This document shows, one piece after another, positions 1 to 8,828 of a stretch of DNA of 35,952 bases. The notes under the pieces are model-generated. The model was not told the origin of the DNA. It saw only the letters and a list, made by a program, of their open reading frames with translations, and did no database searches. Position 1 is the stretch's first letter. Every line of letters starts with the position of its first letter. Both the position numbers and the translations under genes were made by a program. The stretch is from an uncultured Balneola sp. (GTDB lineage: Bacteria > Bacteroidota > Rhodothermia > Balneolales > Balneolaceae): the NCBI GenBank assembly GCA_902529115.1, contig CABZVB010000017.1:1-35952 (forward strand), in the 5' to 3' direction.

Positions 1-428
1 AATTACTTGTTATTCATGGACCAAATTTAAACCTACTTGGCACTCGAGATCCGGACATCTACGGGGCAATGACACTGGAGCATTTAAATCATTATATCCA
101 ATCATCTTGTACAAATCATGAGATTAGTTTTTTTCAATCGAATATGGAAGGCGAATTAATTGACCGCATCCAAGAAACATTCAACGATGGTACTGAAGGG
201 CTAGTAGTTAATATGGGGGGCTATACCCACACTTCAGTGGCTTTGCGAGATGCCTTAGATCCCGTTTCAATTCCCAAGGTTGAAGTACATCTTTCTAATA
301 TTCATGCTCGAGAAAAATTTCGAGAGCACTCGATTACTGGCGCCGTAATGAATGGTATTATCATGGGCTTCGGGGCCGAGAGTTACTTGTTAGGGATACG
401 AGCGATAGAAGGTATCTACGCAAAATAA
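1..428 (+). CDS. aroQ: 3-dehydroquinate dehydratase, type II (5' end outside window)
   Basis: Type II dehydroquinase converts 3-dehydroquinate to 3-dehydroshikimate in the cytoplasmic shikimate pathway. The frame is open from base 3, so only the first few residues are missing; the first in-frame ATG (base 69) lies inside the conserved fold and is not the start. Visible motifs are the N-terminal HGPNLNLLGTRDPDIYG stretch, carrying the lid Arg and catalytic Tyr, then GGYTHTSVALRDAL, EVHLSNIHAREKFREHS with the catalytic-region His, and the closing GFGAESYLLGI. About 142 residues are present against a usual 140-150. The segment usually written NPGA or NPGG reads NMGG here. The stop is 7 bases before the flippase start, so the two are probably cotranscribed. 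Confidence 0.96.
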   Translation, partial: LLVIHGPNLNLLGTRDPDIYGAMTLEHLNHYIQSSCTNHEISFFQSNMEGELIDRIQETFNDGTEGLVVNMGGYTHTSVALRDALDPVSIPKVEVHLSNIHAREKFREHSITGAVMNGIIMGFGAESYLLGIRAIEGIYAK

Positions 429-435
429 TGTAGAG

Positions 436-1929
436 TTGAAACCACTTAAACATTTATTATCTGATACTTTAGTCTATGGCATTAGCAGTGTCATTGCTAG
501 GTTTATCAATTACTTGTTGGTTCCTTTTCATACTGGTTTATTTAATCCTGAACTTTATGGGGTAGTGGGCCTTGTTTATGCTACCATTGGGCTACTTCAA
601 GTACTATTTACCTTTGGTATGGAGTCGTCCTACCTGCGTTATGGAAAAAATCGTGAACAAGCAGCTAGTATATTTTCTACTATACAGCGCGCACTTTTAG
701 CTGGTGGCTTATTTTTCAGTATTGTACTATGGCTTTTTCAAGCACCATTATCGGGCCTACTCTCACTCCCCGCCGCATCCTCTAGTACAGAGTATATTTA
801 TTTGTTAATGATGGGTATCCTACTAGTTGATGCATTAGCTATTGTCCCTTTTGCTGAGCTGAGACTGTCTAAAAGAGCGTACTCATTTGCTTGGTTAAAA
901 TTGGGACATGTAGCTATAAATATCAGTTTAAATGGCTATTTGATCTTAGTTTTACATTGGGGAATTGAAGCAATATTTATGGCTAATTTCCTTGCATCTC
1001 TCGCGGTATTGTTGGGGGTTTTTGGGTTAACTGGGCCCCTTTGGAGGGGTGCTTGGTCGAGCGATTTGCTCCGAAAAATGGTACAATTTGGATGGCCATT
1101 TATTCCTGCTGGTTTGGCACATGTGATTAACGAAACTTTGGACCGTTTCTTTTTAAAGAGTTTAAGTGGAGAACAAATCTATGCCATTTATGGCATGGAT
1201 TGGAGTGCAGATTATATAGTAGGGGTATATAATGCCTGTTATAAGTTAGCGGTTTTTATGTTAATACTGGTTCAAATGTACCGAATGGCATGGCAGCCTT
1301 TTTTTATGCGATTTAGTGATGATTCAGATGCTCCAAGTCTTTTTGGGATGGCATTTAAATATTTCAATATCGCAGCTGCCCTGGTATTTTTGACTGTTGG
1401 ATTATTTGTGGAGTCAATTGTTGCCATTCCCATCCCATTTTTGAATACTACTCTTATCGATGAGGCATATTGGCCTGGTTTAAGTATTGTGCCGTGGCTT
1501 TTGTTAGCCTACTGGTTTCAAGGCTGGTATATAAATTTTTCTGTAGGTATTTTTATAAAAGAAAAAACAAAACGCTTGGCTCAAATCACTGGTATAGGTG
1601 CAATCATCACAATAATAGTGAATATTGCTCTAATTCCTGTCTTTGGCATGAAAGGAGCGGCTATTGCTACTGTATTAAGTTACGGAACTATGGCTGTAAT
1701 TCTTTTTCGGGTAGCTCAAAAGGCTATGCAAATCCCTTTTGGCCTGGTACGCGCCTTAGGAACTATGACAGTAGCAAGTAGTGTGGTCTGGGGTGCCCAG
1801 AGTATTCAAATGTGGGTTGGCTTACCTGAAGAGCTTGCAGGTTTCCTAATTTTAGTATTGACAATGTTGGTCATAATCCCGTTGCAAGTAGTTAATGTGG
1901 ATACAAAATCTGCTAAAATAAGCTCATAA
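436..1929 (+). CDS. Polysaccharide/lipopolysaccharide flippase (MOP superfamily, Wzx-like)
   Basis: A 497-residue inner-membrane protein with about 12-14 hydrophobic segments and no soluble domain. The N-terminal region (DTLVYGISSVIARFINYLL, then a PELYGVVGLVYA stretch) and the central MYRMAWQPFFMR motif are typical of the oligosaccharide-flippase branch of the MATE/MOP superfamily in Bacteroidota. Members move lipid-linked sugars across the inner membrane for surface polysaccharide. The start is TTG at 436, because there is no in-frame ATG until about residue 62 and TTG gives an intact first helix. It lies 7 bases after the aroQ stop. No glycosyltransferases are in view, so its substrate cannot be told from context. 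The family is clear; the exact substrate class is inferred. Confidence 0.88.
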   Translation: MKPLKHLLSDTLVYGISSVIARFINYLLVPFHTGLFNPELYGVVGLVYATIGLLQVLFTFGMESSYLRYGKNREQAASIFSTIQRALLAGGLFFSIVLWLFQAPLSGLLSLPAASSSTEYIYLLMMGILLVDALAIVPFAELRLSKRAYSFAWLKLGHVAINISLNGYLILVLHWGIEAIFMANFLASLAVLLGVFGLTGPLWRGAWSSDLLRKMVQFGWPFIPAGLAHVINETLDRFFLKSLSGEQIYAIYGMDWSADYIVGVYNACYKLAVFMLILVQMYRMAWQPFFMRFSDDSDAPSLFGMAFKYFNIAAALVFLTVGLFVESIVAIPIPFLNTTLIDEAYWPGLSIVPWLLLAYWFQGWYINFSVGIFIKEKTKRLAQITGIGAIITIIVNIALIPVFGMKGAAIATVLSYGTMAVILFRVAQKAMQIPFGLVRALGTMTVASSVVWGAQSIQMWVGLPEELAGFLILVLTMLVIIPLQVVNVDTKSAKISS

Positions 1930-1960
1930 AAAAATCCCGCAACGAAACGAAGCAGGATTT
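1928..1960 (-). terminator. Intrinsic terminator of the ddl-nadK-mdh block
   Basis: Read on the minus strand, the arms AAATCCTGC and GCGGGATTT pair over 9 positions with one T-G wobble around an 11-base loop, and a run of seven T follows. On the plus strand the same position is a C-A mismatch and no T run follows, so it works best for mdh (stop at 1991). It touches the stop codon of the convergent flippase gene. Confidence 0.85.
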
Positions 1961-1990
1961 AAAAGCAAGTAGTGAGAACCTTTGTCCTCG

Positions 1991-2950
1991 TTATTTATTA
2001 TTCATAAGTGCTTTAAAGTCGTCTAGGGTGCCGCGAACGGCTTTAGCCGATTTATGTAAAAGTTCGCTTTCTTTTTTGGTTAATTCAACCTCAATTACTT
2101 CTTTTACGCCACTTTTACCAAGTTTGACAGGGACCCCGATATATAAATCGTCAATTCCATATTCCCCATCTATGTGAGCACACACAGGAAAAATTCTATT
2201 TTGATCCAACAAAATAGCCTCAACCATTTGTGCGGCTGCGGCACCGGGAGCATACCAAGCAGAGGTTCCCATAAGCCCGACGATTTCTCCTCCCCCTTTT
2301 TTTGCACGACCTACAATTTCATCTAGTCGTTCTTCAGAGATAAATTGAGTGATAGGTATACCGGAAAGAGTAGTGAATCTTGGTAATGGAACCATGGTGT
2401 CACCATGCCCACCCATTAGTAGGGCTTGAATGTCTTTTGGTGAAACATCTAATTCATCGGCGATGAAAGCGCGATATCTGGCAGTATCCAAAATACCAGC
2501 CATACCCATGACTTTTTCATAGGGTAGTCTAGACTCATCCTTGGCCACTTGAACCATTACATCTAATGGATTAGAAACTATAATAAGAATAGTTTCAGGA
2601 GAGTATTTCACCAATTCAGTTGTTACGCTACGGACAATATTTGCGTTTATCTCCAATAAGTCATCTCTACTCATGCCTGGACGGCGTGGCACACCTGCAG
2701 TAATAACACACACATCAGAACCCGCAGTATCAGCATAGTCTGTAGTTCCTTTTACTCGGGTATCAAAAAGGTGAATGGGAGAAGCTTCCCATTGGTCTAA
2801 TGCTCTCCCTTTGGAAGGATAAAATGTTTTATCGTCTTGTTTTCGCTCTAGATCTAAAGCGATCACTTCTTTCGCAAAATCTCTTTGTGCAACGCTAAGC
2901 GCTACGGTAGAGCCAACATTTCCTCCGGCTCCGATAACGGTTACTTTCAT
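1991..2950 (-). CDS. mdh: Malate dehydrogenase (NAD-dependent, LDH-like type)
   Basis: Reversibly oxidises malate to oxaloacetate with NAD in the TCA cycle. The Rossmann motif GAGGNVG is at residues 7-13 and Asp33 ends the second strand, which favours NAD over NADP. The active-site loop RRPGMSRDDL carries Arg89/90 and Arg95, with Asn127 (SNPLDVM), Asp155/Arg158 (ILDTARYR) and catalytic His182 (GGHGDT). I start at the ATG at 2950 (319 residues). A start at 3010 would add 20 residues ahead of the Rossmann strand (MKVTVIGAGG), which homologues do not have. Residues 36-48 look longer than the usual EGxPQGK turn. It is the last gene of a minus-strand set with nadK and ddl, 159 bases after nadK, and is followed by its own terminator. 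Confidence 0.96.
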   Translation of the reverse strand: MKVTVIGAGGNVGSTVALSVAQRDFAKEVIALDLERKQDDKTFYPSKGRALDQWEASPIHLFDTRVKGTTDYADTAGSDVCVITAGVPRRPGMSRDDLLEINANIVRSVTTELVKYSPETILIIVSNPLDVMVQVAKDESRLPYEKVMGMAGILDTARYRAFIADELDVSPKDIQALLMGGHGDTMVPLPRFTTLSGIPITQFISEERLDEIVGRAKKGGGEIVGLMGTSAWYAPGAAAAQMVEAILLDQNRIFPVCAHIDGEYGIDDLYIGVPVKLGKSGVKEVIEVELTKKESELLHKSAKAVRGTLDDFKALMNNK

Positions 2951-3109
2951 GACTTTGGGCGATATTTTTAATTTTTTTGTTTGGTTATTGTATGTTTTCC
3001 CGAACGTCACATAATAAGAATTTTATTCAGCTATAGCTGAAAAATTACTTTCGATACTCCGAATGGCATGAACGAGATGCAACATAAAAAACAAAGAGAT
3101 GGAATCTTA

Positions 3110-3979
3110 TTATGTACGTCGGGAGTCTTGCCCCCACATGAGTTTTTTGCGGAGAGTATCGAAATAGCTGTGATTGGTCAGGTGTACGAGAGGAATTCGA
3201 GAGGTAGATTTTTTGATATGGATGGAGAAAGGATATTCCGAGATAGGTTTAAGCACTCCGTCACAAGAAAAAATTACAGGAGGATTGGATTTGGGAATGG
3301 AAATACGAAGTTCTTTATCAGAAGGTAACACTAAAGGACGGGTGGTAAGAGTATGTGGATTCACAGGGGTAACCACAAGTACACCGGAGCCGGGCATCAC
3401 GATAGGTCCGCCTGCTGAAAGGTTGTAAGCGGTTGACCCAGTTGGAGAGGCTACGATGAGACCGTCAGACCAGTAGGTGTTAATGAGAGCTCCATCGTAT
3501 TCGGCGTCTATGTTTATCATAGAACTTGAATCTCTGCGAGTGAACAGGTATTCGTTTAAGGCATAATAAAAGTTGCCTTCTTGGTCAATTGATTCTAGAA
3601 AATACCTATAATCTAGAGTGTAATCCTTTTCGATGAGTGCGTCCAAGGCGGAGTACATTTCCTCGATGGATACATCATTCATAAACCCCAGATGTCCACT
3701 GTTTATACCTAAAATTGGTTTTTCTAGTCCTCGTGCTAGTCGAGCCGCATAGAGCATAGTTCCATCGCCACCAATTACGATTAGTAAGTCCGAAGCTTCA
3801 ATTGCTGAGGCATCTCCCTGGCAAAAGTGAAGATTAGAGGATTTGACTATCGTTAACGACTCCGCTGTTTGTTGGTCAATATAGCAATCTATCTCTTTGT
3901 CTTGTGCCCATGCCAAAGTCTGTTGTAGTACCTGCTGTACTTCGTACTTTTGGGGGTTGGAAATTAGGGCACATTTCAT
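3110..3979 (-). CDS. nadK: NAD kinase
   Basis: Phosphorylates NAD to NADP in the cytoplasm. The GGDGT motif is at residues 70-74 with catalytic Asp72, followed by the NE dipeptide at 142-143 and the NAD-binding SDGLIVASPTGSTAYNLSAGGP stretch at about 171-191. The 289-residue length is normal for bacteria. The ATG overlaps the ddl stop in an ATGA arrangement (3976-3979), so translation is probably coupled to ddl. With mdh downstream, the block joins two NAD(P)-related enzymes to a cell-wall ligase. Confidence 0.97.
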   Translation of the reverse strand: MKCALISNPQKYEVQQVLQQTLAWAQDKEIDCYIDQQTAESLTIVKSSNLHFCQGDASAIEASDLLIVIGGDGTMLYAARLARGLEKPILGINSGHLGFMNDVSIEEMYSALDALIEKDYTLDYRYFLESIDQEGNFYYALNEYLFTRRDSSSMINIDAEYDGALINTYWSDGLIVASPTGSTAYNLSAGGPIVMPGSGVLVVTPVNPHTLTTRPLVLPSDKELRISIPKSNPPVIFSCDGVLKPISEYPFSIHIKKSTSRIPLVHLTNHSYFDTLRKKLMWGQDSRRT

Positions 3980-5166
3980 GGTGATTTGCTTCCTTTAAGC
4001 CCAGTCGCTGCTTTATCGTTCAGAAGATTGGTTTCGTAGTGTAGTATCCGCCCATTTTTTTGTTGATGTACAGTAATGGCTGTTTCAATGAGCTGATCTA
4101 GTAAATCATTAAAATTAAGCTTAGAATACTCCCATAAGTAGTAGGAAAAAGATCCTGGGATCGTATTAATTTCGTTGAAATAAACTTTCTGGGTGTCTTT
4201 TTGTACTAAATAGTCAATTCGTGCTACCCCAGTTGCCTGAAATATTCTAAATATTTGCTTGGATAATGCCCGTATATTCTGGTTTAATTCCTCAGATATA
4301 TCAGCAGGAATAACACGATCTGCCGAGGCCATCCCTTTTTCAGCGGCGCCACCTCGCTGATATTTATCGGCAAATGAGAGTGCTTCATTACTACCTAATG
4401 GTCGTTCACATACGCTAGAAATACTAGACTCAGGAGTCCCTAATACAGCGCAATTAATTTCAATTAAGGGGGTAACAGCTTCTTCTATGAGAATTTGAGC
4501 ATCATATCGAAAGGCGGTCTCTACCGCTCTTATTAAAGCTGATTGACTTTCTACTTTTTTTACTCCAATGCTACTTCCCAACGATGAGGGTTTTACAATC
4601 ACGGGATATCCAAGTTGTTCCACTTCCTTAAGAATTGTATCATTATGGCAATCCCAATCCTCTTCATAAAAATTAAGAGAAGAAGTAACCGGTATATGAT
4701 TTGCCTCACAGAGCTGTTTGGCTTTGACCTTGTTCATGCCTAGAGAGGATGCTAAAACGCCACTTCCTGTATAGGGTAGGTTATATTGTTCACAAATACC
4801 TTGAAATGATCCGTTCTCACCTGCTCCTCCATGGAAAGAGACGACTATGGCATAAACAGGTTTTTGTATGGGCTTGGAAAAGAGTCCTTTCTTAGCATAT
4901 TCTAATACTACTCTTCCTAGTTGATCTCGACTAAAATAGCAAGGGCTAGCTTGTTGGATGAGGGAGTCTAAATCCCCGTATTGTTTTAAATCTTTGAGTA
5001 TATCTCCAGTTAGCCATTGTCCTGATTTACTAATATAAAGGGGGAGTATGGTGTATTTGGAGTCCAATAGTGTGCTCATCACTTGCATAGCGGTCAGTAT
5101 CGAAACTTCGTGTTCGGGTGAAACTCCGCCAAAAGCGACGACTAGATGTGGTGCCTGCTCTGTCAT
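3976..5166 (-). CDS. ddl: D-alanine-D-alanine ligase family (ATP-grasp), variant substrate site
   Basis: Expected to join two D-alanines for the peptidoglycan precursor. The ATP-grasp fold is clear: GGVSPEHEVS at 13-22, GSGVLASSLGMNK at 134-146, VIVKPSSLGSSIGV at 189-202 (nucleotide loop), Arg316/Asp318 in the ARID motif, and Glu332/Asn334 as metal ligands. Lys268-Tyr269 match the Lys-Tyr pair of the omega loop, which argues for D-Ala and against D-lactate. After Asn334 the protein reads PGSFSYYLWE, where classical Ddl has PGxTxxS; the residue matching E. coli DdlB Ser281 is Tyr343. At 396 residues it is longer than the usual 300-360, with extra sequence near 50-105 and a loose tail after 370. 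It may be a Ddl subfamily or a ligase with a related substrate. Confidence 0.85.
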   Translation of the reverse strand: MTEQAPHLVVAFGGVSPEHEVSILTAMQVMSTLLDSKYTILPLYISKSGQWLTGDILKDLKQYGDLDSLIQQASPCYFSRDQLGRVVLEYAKKGLFSKPIQKPVYAIVVSFHGGAGENGSFQGICEQYNLPYTGSGVLASSLGMNKVKAKQLCEANHIPVTSSLNFYEEDWDCHNDTILKEVEQLGYPVIVKPSSLGSSIGVKKVESQSALIRAVETAFRYDAQILIEEAVTPLIEINCAVLGTPESSISSVCERPLGSNEALSFADKYQRGGAAEKGMASADRVIPADISEELNQNIRALSKQIFRIFQATGVARIDYLVQKDTQKVYFNEINTIPGSFSYYLWEYSKLNFNDLLDQLIETAITVHQQKNGRILHYETNLLNDKAATGLKGSKSP

Positions 5167-5243
5167 GAAAACAAATTTATGGATCGAGTTGATCGTAACA
5201 TTCTACTAAATATTATCTAGAAAATAGTAGATGTTGCGGTCAA

Positions 5244-5282
5244 TTGTTACTATTGTACAATAACAAATAACATACGTATAAT
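5244..5282 (+). promoter_or_regulatory. Possible promoter and operator in the ddl / amidinotransferase divergent gap
   Basis: The 12-base perfect palindrome TATTGTACAATA lies at 5251-5262. It overlaps a looser inverted pair, TTGTTA (5244-5249) and TAACAA (5261-5266). TTGTAC (5253-5258) and TATAAT (5277-5282) are 18 bases apart and could be -35 and -10 boxes for the plus-strand gene, but the implied transcript would start almost at the ribosome site at 5290. The palindrome is seen directly; a regulatory role is inferred. Confidence 0.3.
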
Positions 5283-5302
5283 TGCACATGGAGGCTGGTG
5301 AG

Positions 5303-6301
5303 ATGGAACGAATAAATACTGGGGTAATTCGAAGTCTCCACGAGAGTGATATATTATTAGCTTCTCGGCCAAAAATGCCTTGGCCAGATCAGGTTTTAAT
5401 GATAGAACCTGAGTTTTTTGACGTAGAGTATGTGATCAATCCTCATATGGAGTCTATGATTGGATCCGTGGACAAAAACAAAGCTTGGGTAGAGTGGTTG
5501 ACTTTGAAGTCTCAGTTTGAAAAGTGGGGGCTATACGTTCATTCTATAAAAGGAGTGAAGGGATTACCGGATTTGGTTTTTTGTGCGAATCAGAGCTTTC
5601 CAATGTGGGCAGAAGATACTGGAGCCTCATTCCTTATGGGGGCTATGCGCAGTCCAATGCGCCGCTCTGAGGTGCCTTACCTTAATCAGGTGCTAGCTCA
5701 TAAAGGATATCCTATTCATACATTATTTCCAACTAGTCACAGGAATGAAGCAAGCCAAGTAGTAGAAAAAGATGGGACACAAATTGAAATGGGTGATACT
5801 GATTTACCCCCAATATTTTTTGAGGGTATGGGCGATGTTCAGTGGCATCCTGAACGCTCCATAATTTGGGCAGGTCATGGGTTTCGAACCAGTATGCCGG
5901 CACTAGAGGCAATGGCTCGATTCACAGGGATACCTATTATTTCTCTACATCTTCAAGATGAACGATTGTATCATCTGGATACCTGTTTTTGCATGCTCGA
6001 TGAGCAAACAGTGATGATCTACCCAGGAGCTTTTGATGAAGCGGGCTTGGAGCTAATTCATCATTATTTTGACGTGGTACTAGAAATAGATAAGCGAGAA
6101 ACCCTTTACTCATTTGCATGTAATGCCACTGCTGTTGCAGGAAAACGAATATTATTGCCGTCTGATAGCCCTAAAACGGCTCGGCTTCTCGCGTCAAGAG
6201 GATTTACCGTTGTAGAGCTATCTACCCATGAATTCCTAAAAAGTGGAGGGAGTATTTTTTGCATGAAAATGTTGTTTTGGAGCCATCACGCATCACTTTA
6301 G
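5303..6301 (+). CDS. Amidinotransferase-superfamily hydrolase (arginine dihydrolase / dimethylargininase-like)
   Basis: Belongs to the pentein fold of guanidine-modifying enzymes, which attack arginine or methylated arginine through a cysteine thioimidate. Visible motifs are VEYVINPHM near residue 40, GLPDLVFCANQ (conserved Asn), FEGMGD (acidic pair), YHLDTCF (catalytic His) and, near the end, KSGGSIFCMKM with nucleophile Cys320. The EYxINPxM and CANxx pattern resembles cyanobacterial arginine dihydrolase more than arginine deiminase. I chose the ATG at 5303 (332 residues) because GGAGG at 5290-5294 sits 8 bases upstream, the best ribosome site in the window; the frame also offers TTG 5282 and ATG 5288. 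It is followed after 76 bases by the penicillin-acylase gene. The superfamily is secure, the exact substrate is not. Confidence 0.87.
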   Translation: MERINTGVIRSLHESDILLASRPKMPWPDQVLMIEPEFFDVEYVINPHMESMIGSVDKNKAWVEWLTLKSQFEKWGLYVHSIKGVKGLPDLVFCANQSFPMWAEDTGASFLMGAMRSPMRRSEVPYLNQVLAHKGYPIHTLFPTSHRNEASQVVEKDGTQIEMGDTDLPPIFFEGMGDVQWHPERSIIWAGHGFRTSMPALEAMARFTGIPIISLHLQDERLYHLDTCFCMLDEQTVMIYPGAFDEAGLELIHHYFDVVLEIDKRETLYSFACNATAVAGKRILLPSDSPKTARLLASRGFTVVELSTHEFLKSGGSIFCMKMLFWSHHASL

Positions 6302-6377
6302 ATAAGCTTATGATAATAGGTTTTGAATTAGCCATGAGATTCAAGACTTTTTTACCGATAAAAAATAATAAGACTAC

Positions 6378-8828
6378 ATGAAATACCTACCATTTAGCCT
6401 AAGTTTGGTCGCTGGATTTGCATTGATTTGGGTTTTAAGTACCCGCTGGGGGAATATACCTCCAATGGGACCATTTATGGATCCTGATGGGGGATTTTGG
6501 GCGCAAGCAGAACGGCAACCTTTTTCGAATTTAGCTGATAAACTGCCTGGGTTAATGGATTCTGTAGAGGTTTATTTTGACGATCGCCGTGTGCCTCATG
6601 TGTTTGCTCAAAATGACCATGACCTTTACTATATGCAGGGGTATCTTCAAGCCAGAGATCGCTTATTTCAGATGGAACTTCAAACCTATGATGCAGCTGG
6701 ACGCCTTAGTGAGTTAGTAGGCCCATCATTAGTGGAAAGAGACCGTCAAAGCCGTAGATGGGGGATGGTCTTTGGAGCGGAACAGGCTTTAGCTGAAGTT
6801 CAGAAACATGAGCCATCATGGTTAATTTTTAAGGCCTATTCAGCAGGGGTAAATGCTTATATAAACTCATTGGAATCTGAGCAATATCCTCTCGAGTACA
6901 AATTGCTAGATATAGCGCCAGAACCTTGGAATCCGTTGAAAACAGCTTTATTACATAAAAATATGACACGCACCTTGGCGGCAGGCAACAGTGATATCTC
7001 CCATAGCAATACCTTGGCATATTTTGGCCCAGAATTCATTGAACAGTTTTTTGATAAAGACCATAATCTCTTAGATCCTATTATTCCCATAAGCCGCTCA
7101 TGGGATTTTGAGCGGATACCGGTTAGGCTTCCCGATACTCTTTTTGTACCGAAAGTGGCAAGAGGGGTACAGCCTTTTCCCGTGCCGGAGGGTATAGGGA
7201 GTAATAATTGGGCTGTCAGTGGCGATAAAACAGCTTCTGGATACCCAATATTGAGTAATGACCCTCATTTACGGTTGACTCTTCCGTCCATATGGTATGA
7301 GATACAGTTATTTGCCCCAGGTATAAATACTTATGGCGTTAGTTTATTAGGGGCTCCAGGTGTAGTCATCGGGTTTAATGAGCAGGTTGCTTGGGGGGTA
7401 ACAAACGTAGCCTCTGATGTATTAGATTGGTATGAAATTCGATTCGAAAATGAGGAAAAAGATCGATATTGGCACGACGGTGAATGGAAGCCAACAACTA
7501 AGCGAATAGAAGAAATTGAGGTAAGAGGAGGGGAAACTATGGTCGATACGGTAGTTTATACACATCATGGTCCCGTTTCTGAGGTAAAAAGCGGTAATAT
7601 GCATGAGCAAGTTGGTGCAACTGAACCCATTTATCACGCCCTTCGATGGATTGCACATGAGCCATCCAACGAAATACGAGCTTTCTATCAGCTTAACAGA
7701 GCGAAAAATTACGATGACTATGTAGATGCCTTAACCCATTACCAGGCCCCTGCTCAAAACTTTGTGTTTGCTAGTGTCGAAGGAGATATTGCGTTATGGG
7801 TAAACGGTCAGTTTCCAAATAAATGGGATGGTCAAGGGCGTACGGTGAGTGATGGGACAGACCCGCTTTACGATTGGCAAGGCTGGATCCCTAGAGAACA
7901 TAATCCCCATATTAAAAATCCAGAGCGCGGATTTGTCAGCTCAGCTAATCAAGAGTCTACAGCGCCAGATTACCCCTATTATATGGATGATGTATACGCT
8001 TCATTTGAGCGTGGTCGAAGAATTAATGATCGCTTATCTGAGATGTATGAAATAACAAAAGATGATATGCAGGCCTTGTTAATGGATAACTATTCCTATC
8101 ATGCCTCGGAGATTTTACCCAGTATGTTGGAGTGGGTTAAGACCGATTCTTTGTATCCAATCCAAATCGAGGTACTGGATTCCTTGAAAGCATGGAATTT
8201 CTATAATAATGCCCCCTACCGTGCCCCTAGTGTCTTTCGAAGTTGGTGGAGTGAATTATATGAATCAATTCTGGTCGATGAGTATAACGCCGATTTCCCA
8301 CTAAGGGCCCCAGCGAGGGACCGTTTGGTCCAACAGCTAAAAGATAATCCCAATTTTTGGATGGTAGATAACCAGACAACCCAGGGGGTTGAGACGATTC
8401 AAGATCTGGCTACTATATCGTTTAAAAAAGCCTTTGATAACTTAACCGAGTCTTATGGGTCATGGAGTGACGATTGGGACTGGGGATGGGTAATTAATAA
8501 TAACATTCCTCACTTAACGCAAACCAATGGTTTAGGAGCATTAAATCTATACAGTGGTGGAGGTATAGAATCAGTGAATGCAACTCAAGGAAGTTCGGGG
8601 CCTTCTTGGCGGATGATTGTTGAGCTTGGATCGGAAATTAAAGCTTGGGGCGTATATCCTGGTGGTGCTTCTGGAAATCCTGGTTCTCCTAATTATGATT
8701 CCATGATTGAATCTTGGAGAACGGGTGAATTATATGAATTGCGTTTTTATAAAGAGCCCCCACTTGATTCCGATATATCATTGGGTCAGGAATCGAAGTT
8801 ATTAGTTAAATGGAGTTTACACCCATGA
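6378..8828 (+). CDS. Penicillin acylase family protein (Ntn hydrolase, exported)
   Basis: A precursor of the penicillin/acyl-homoserine-lactone acylase family, which cleaves itself to expose an N-terminal serine and then hydrolyses amide bonds. One hydrophobic segment at residues 4-20 serves as signal or anchor, so it should act in the periplasm. The alpha-chain region (about 25-255) has the usual GYLQARDRLFQMELQ motif. The autocleavage site is GIGSNNW, with catalytic Ser275 as the first beta-chain residue, followed by SNDPHL and the GAPGVVIGFNEQVAWGVTN segment that carries beta-chain active-site residues. The 816 residues fit the family. The natural amide substrate (quorum signal, peptide or lipid amide) is unknown. 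Its stop overlaps the next gene's ATG (ATGA), so the pair is translationally coupled. Confidence 0.93.
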   Translation: MKYLPFSLSLVAGFALIWVLSTRWGNIPPMGPFMDPDGGFWAQAERQPFSNLADKLPGLMDSVEVYFDDRRVPHVFAQNDHDLYYMQGYLQARDRLFQMELQTYDAAGRLSELVGPSLVERDRQSRRWGMVFGAEQALAEVQKHEPSWLIFKAYSAGVNAYINSLESEQYPLEYKLLDIAPEPWNPLKTALLHKNMTRTLAAGNSDISHSNTLAYFGPEFIEQFFDKDHNLLDPIIPISRSWDFERIPVRLPDTLFVPKVARGVQPFPVPEGIGSNNWAVSGDKTASGYPILSNDPHLRLTLPSIWYEIQLFAPGINTYGVSLLGAPGVVIGFNEQVAWGVTNVASDVLDWYEIRFENEEKDRYWHDGEWKPTTKRIEEIEVRGGETMVDTVVYTHHGPVSEVKSGNMHEQVGATEPIYHALRWIAHEPSNEIRAFYQLNRAKNYDDYVDALTHYQAPAQNFVFASVEGDIALWVNGQFPNKWDGQGRTVSDGTDPLYDWQGWIPREHNPHIKNPERGFVSSANQESTAPDYPYYMDDVYASFERGRRINDRLSEMYEITKDDMQALLMDNYSYHASEILPSMLEWVKTDSLYPIQIEVLDSLKAWNFYNNAPYRAPSVFRSWWSELYESILVDEYNADFPLRAPARDRLVQQLKDNPNFWMVDNQTTQGVETIQDLATISFKKAFDNLTESYGSWSDDWDWGWVINNNIPHLTQTNGLGALNLYSGGGIESVNATQGSSGPSWRMIVELGSEIKAWGVYPGGASGNPGSPNYDSMIESWRTGELYELRFYKEPPLDSDISLGQESKLLVKWSLHP

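Noticed and set aside
2951-3010. Longer N-terminus for malate dehydrogenase (ATG at 3010)
   Set aside because: It would put 20 basic/polar residues before the first Rossmann strand; the internal ATG at 2950 matches the family start.
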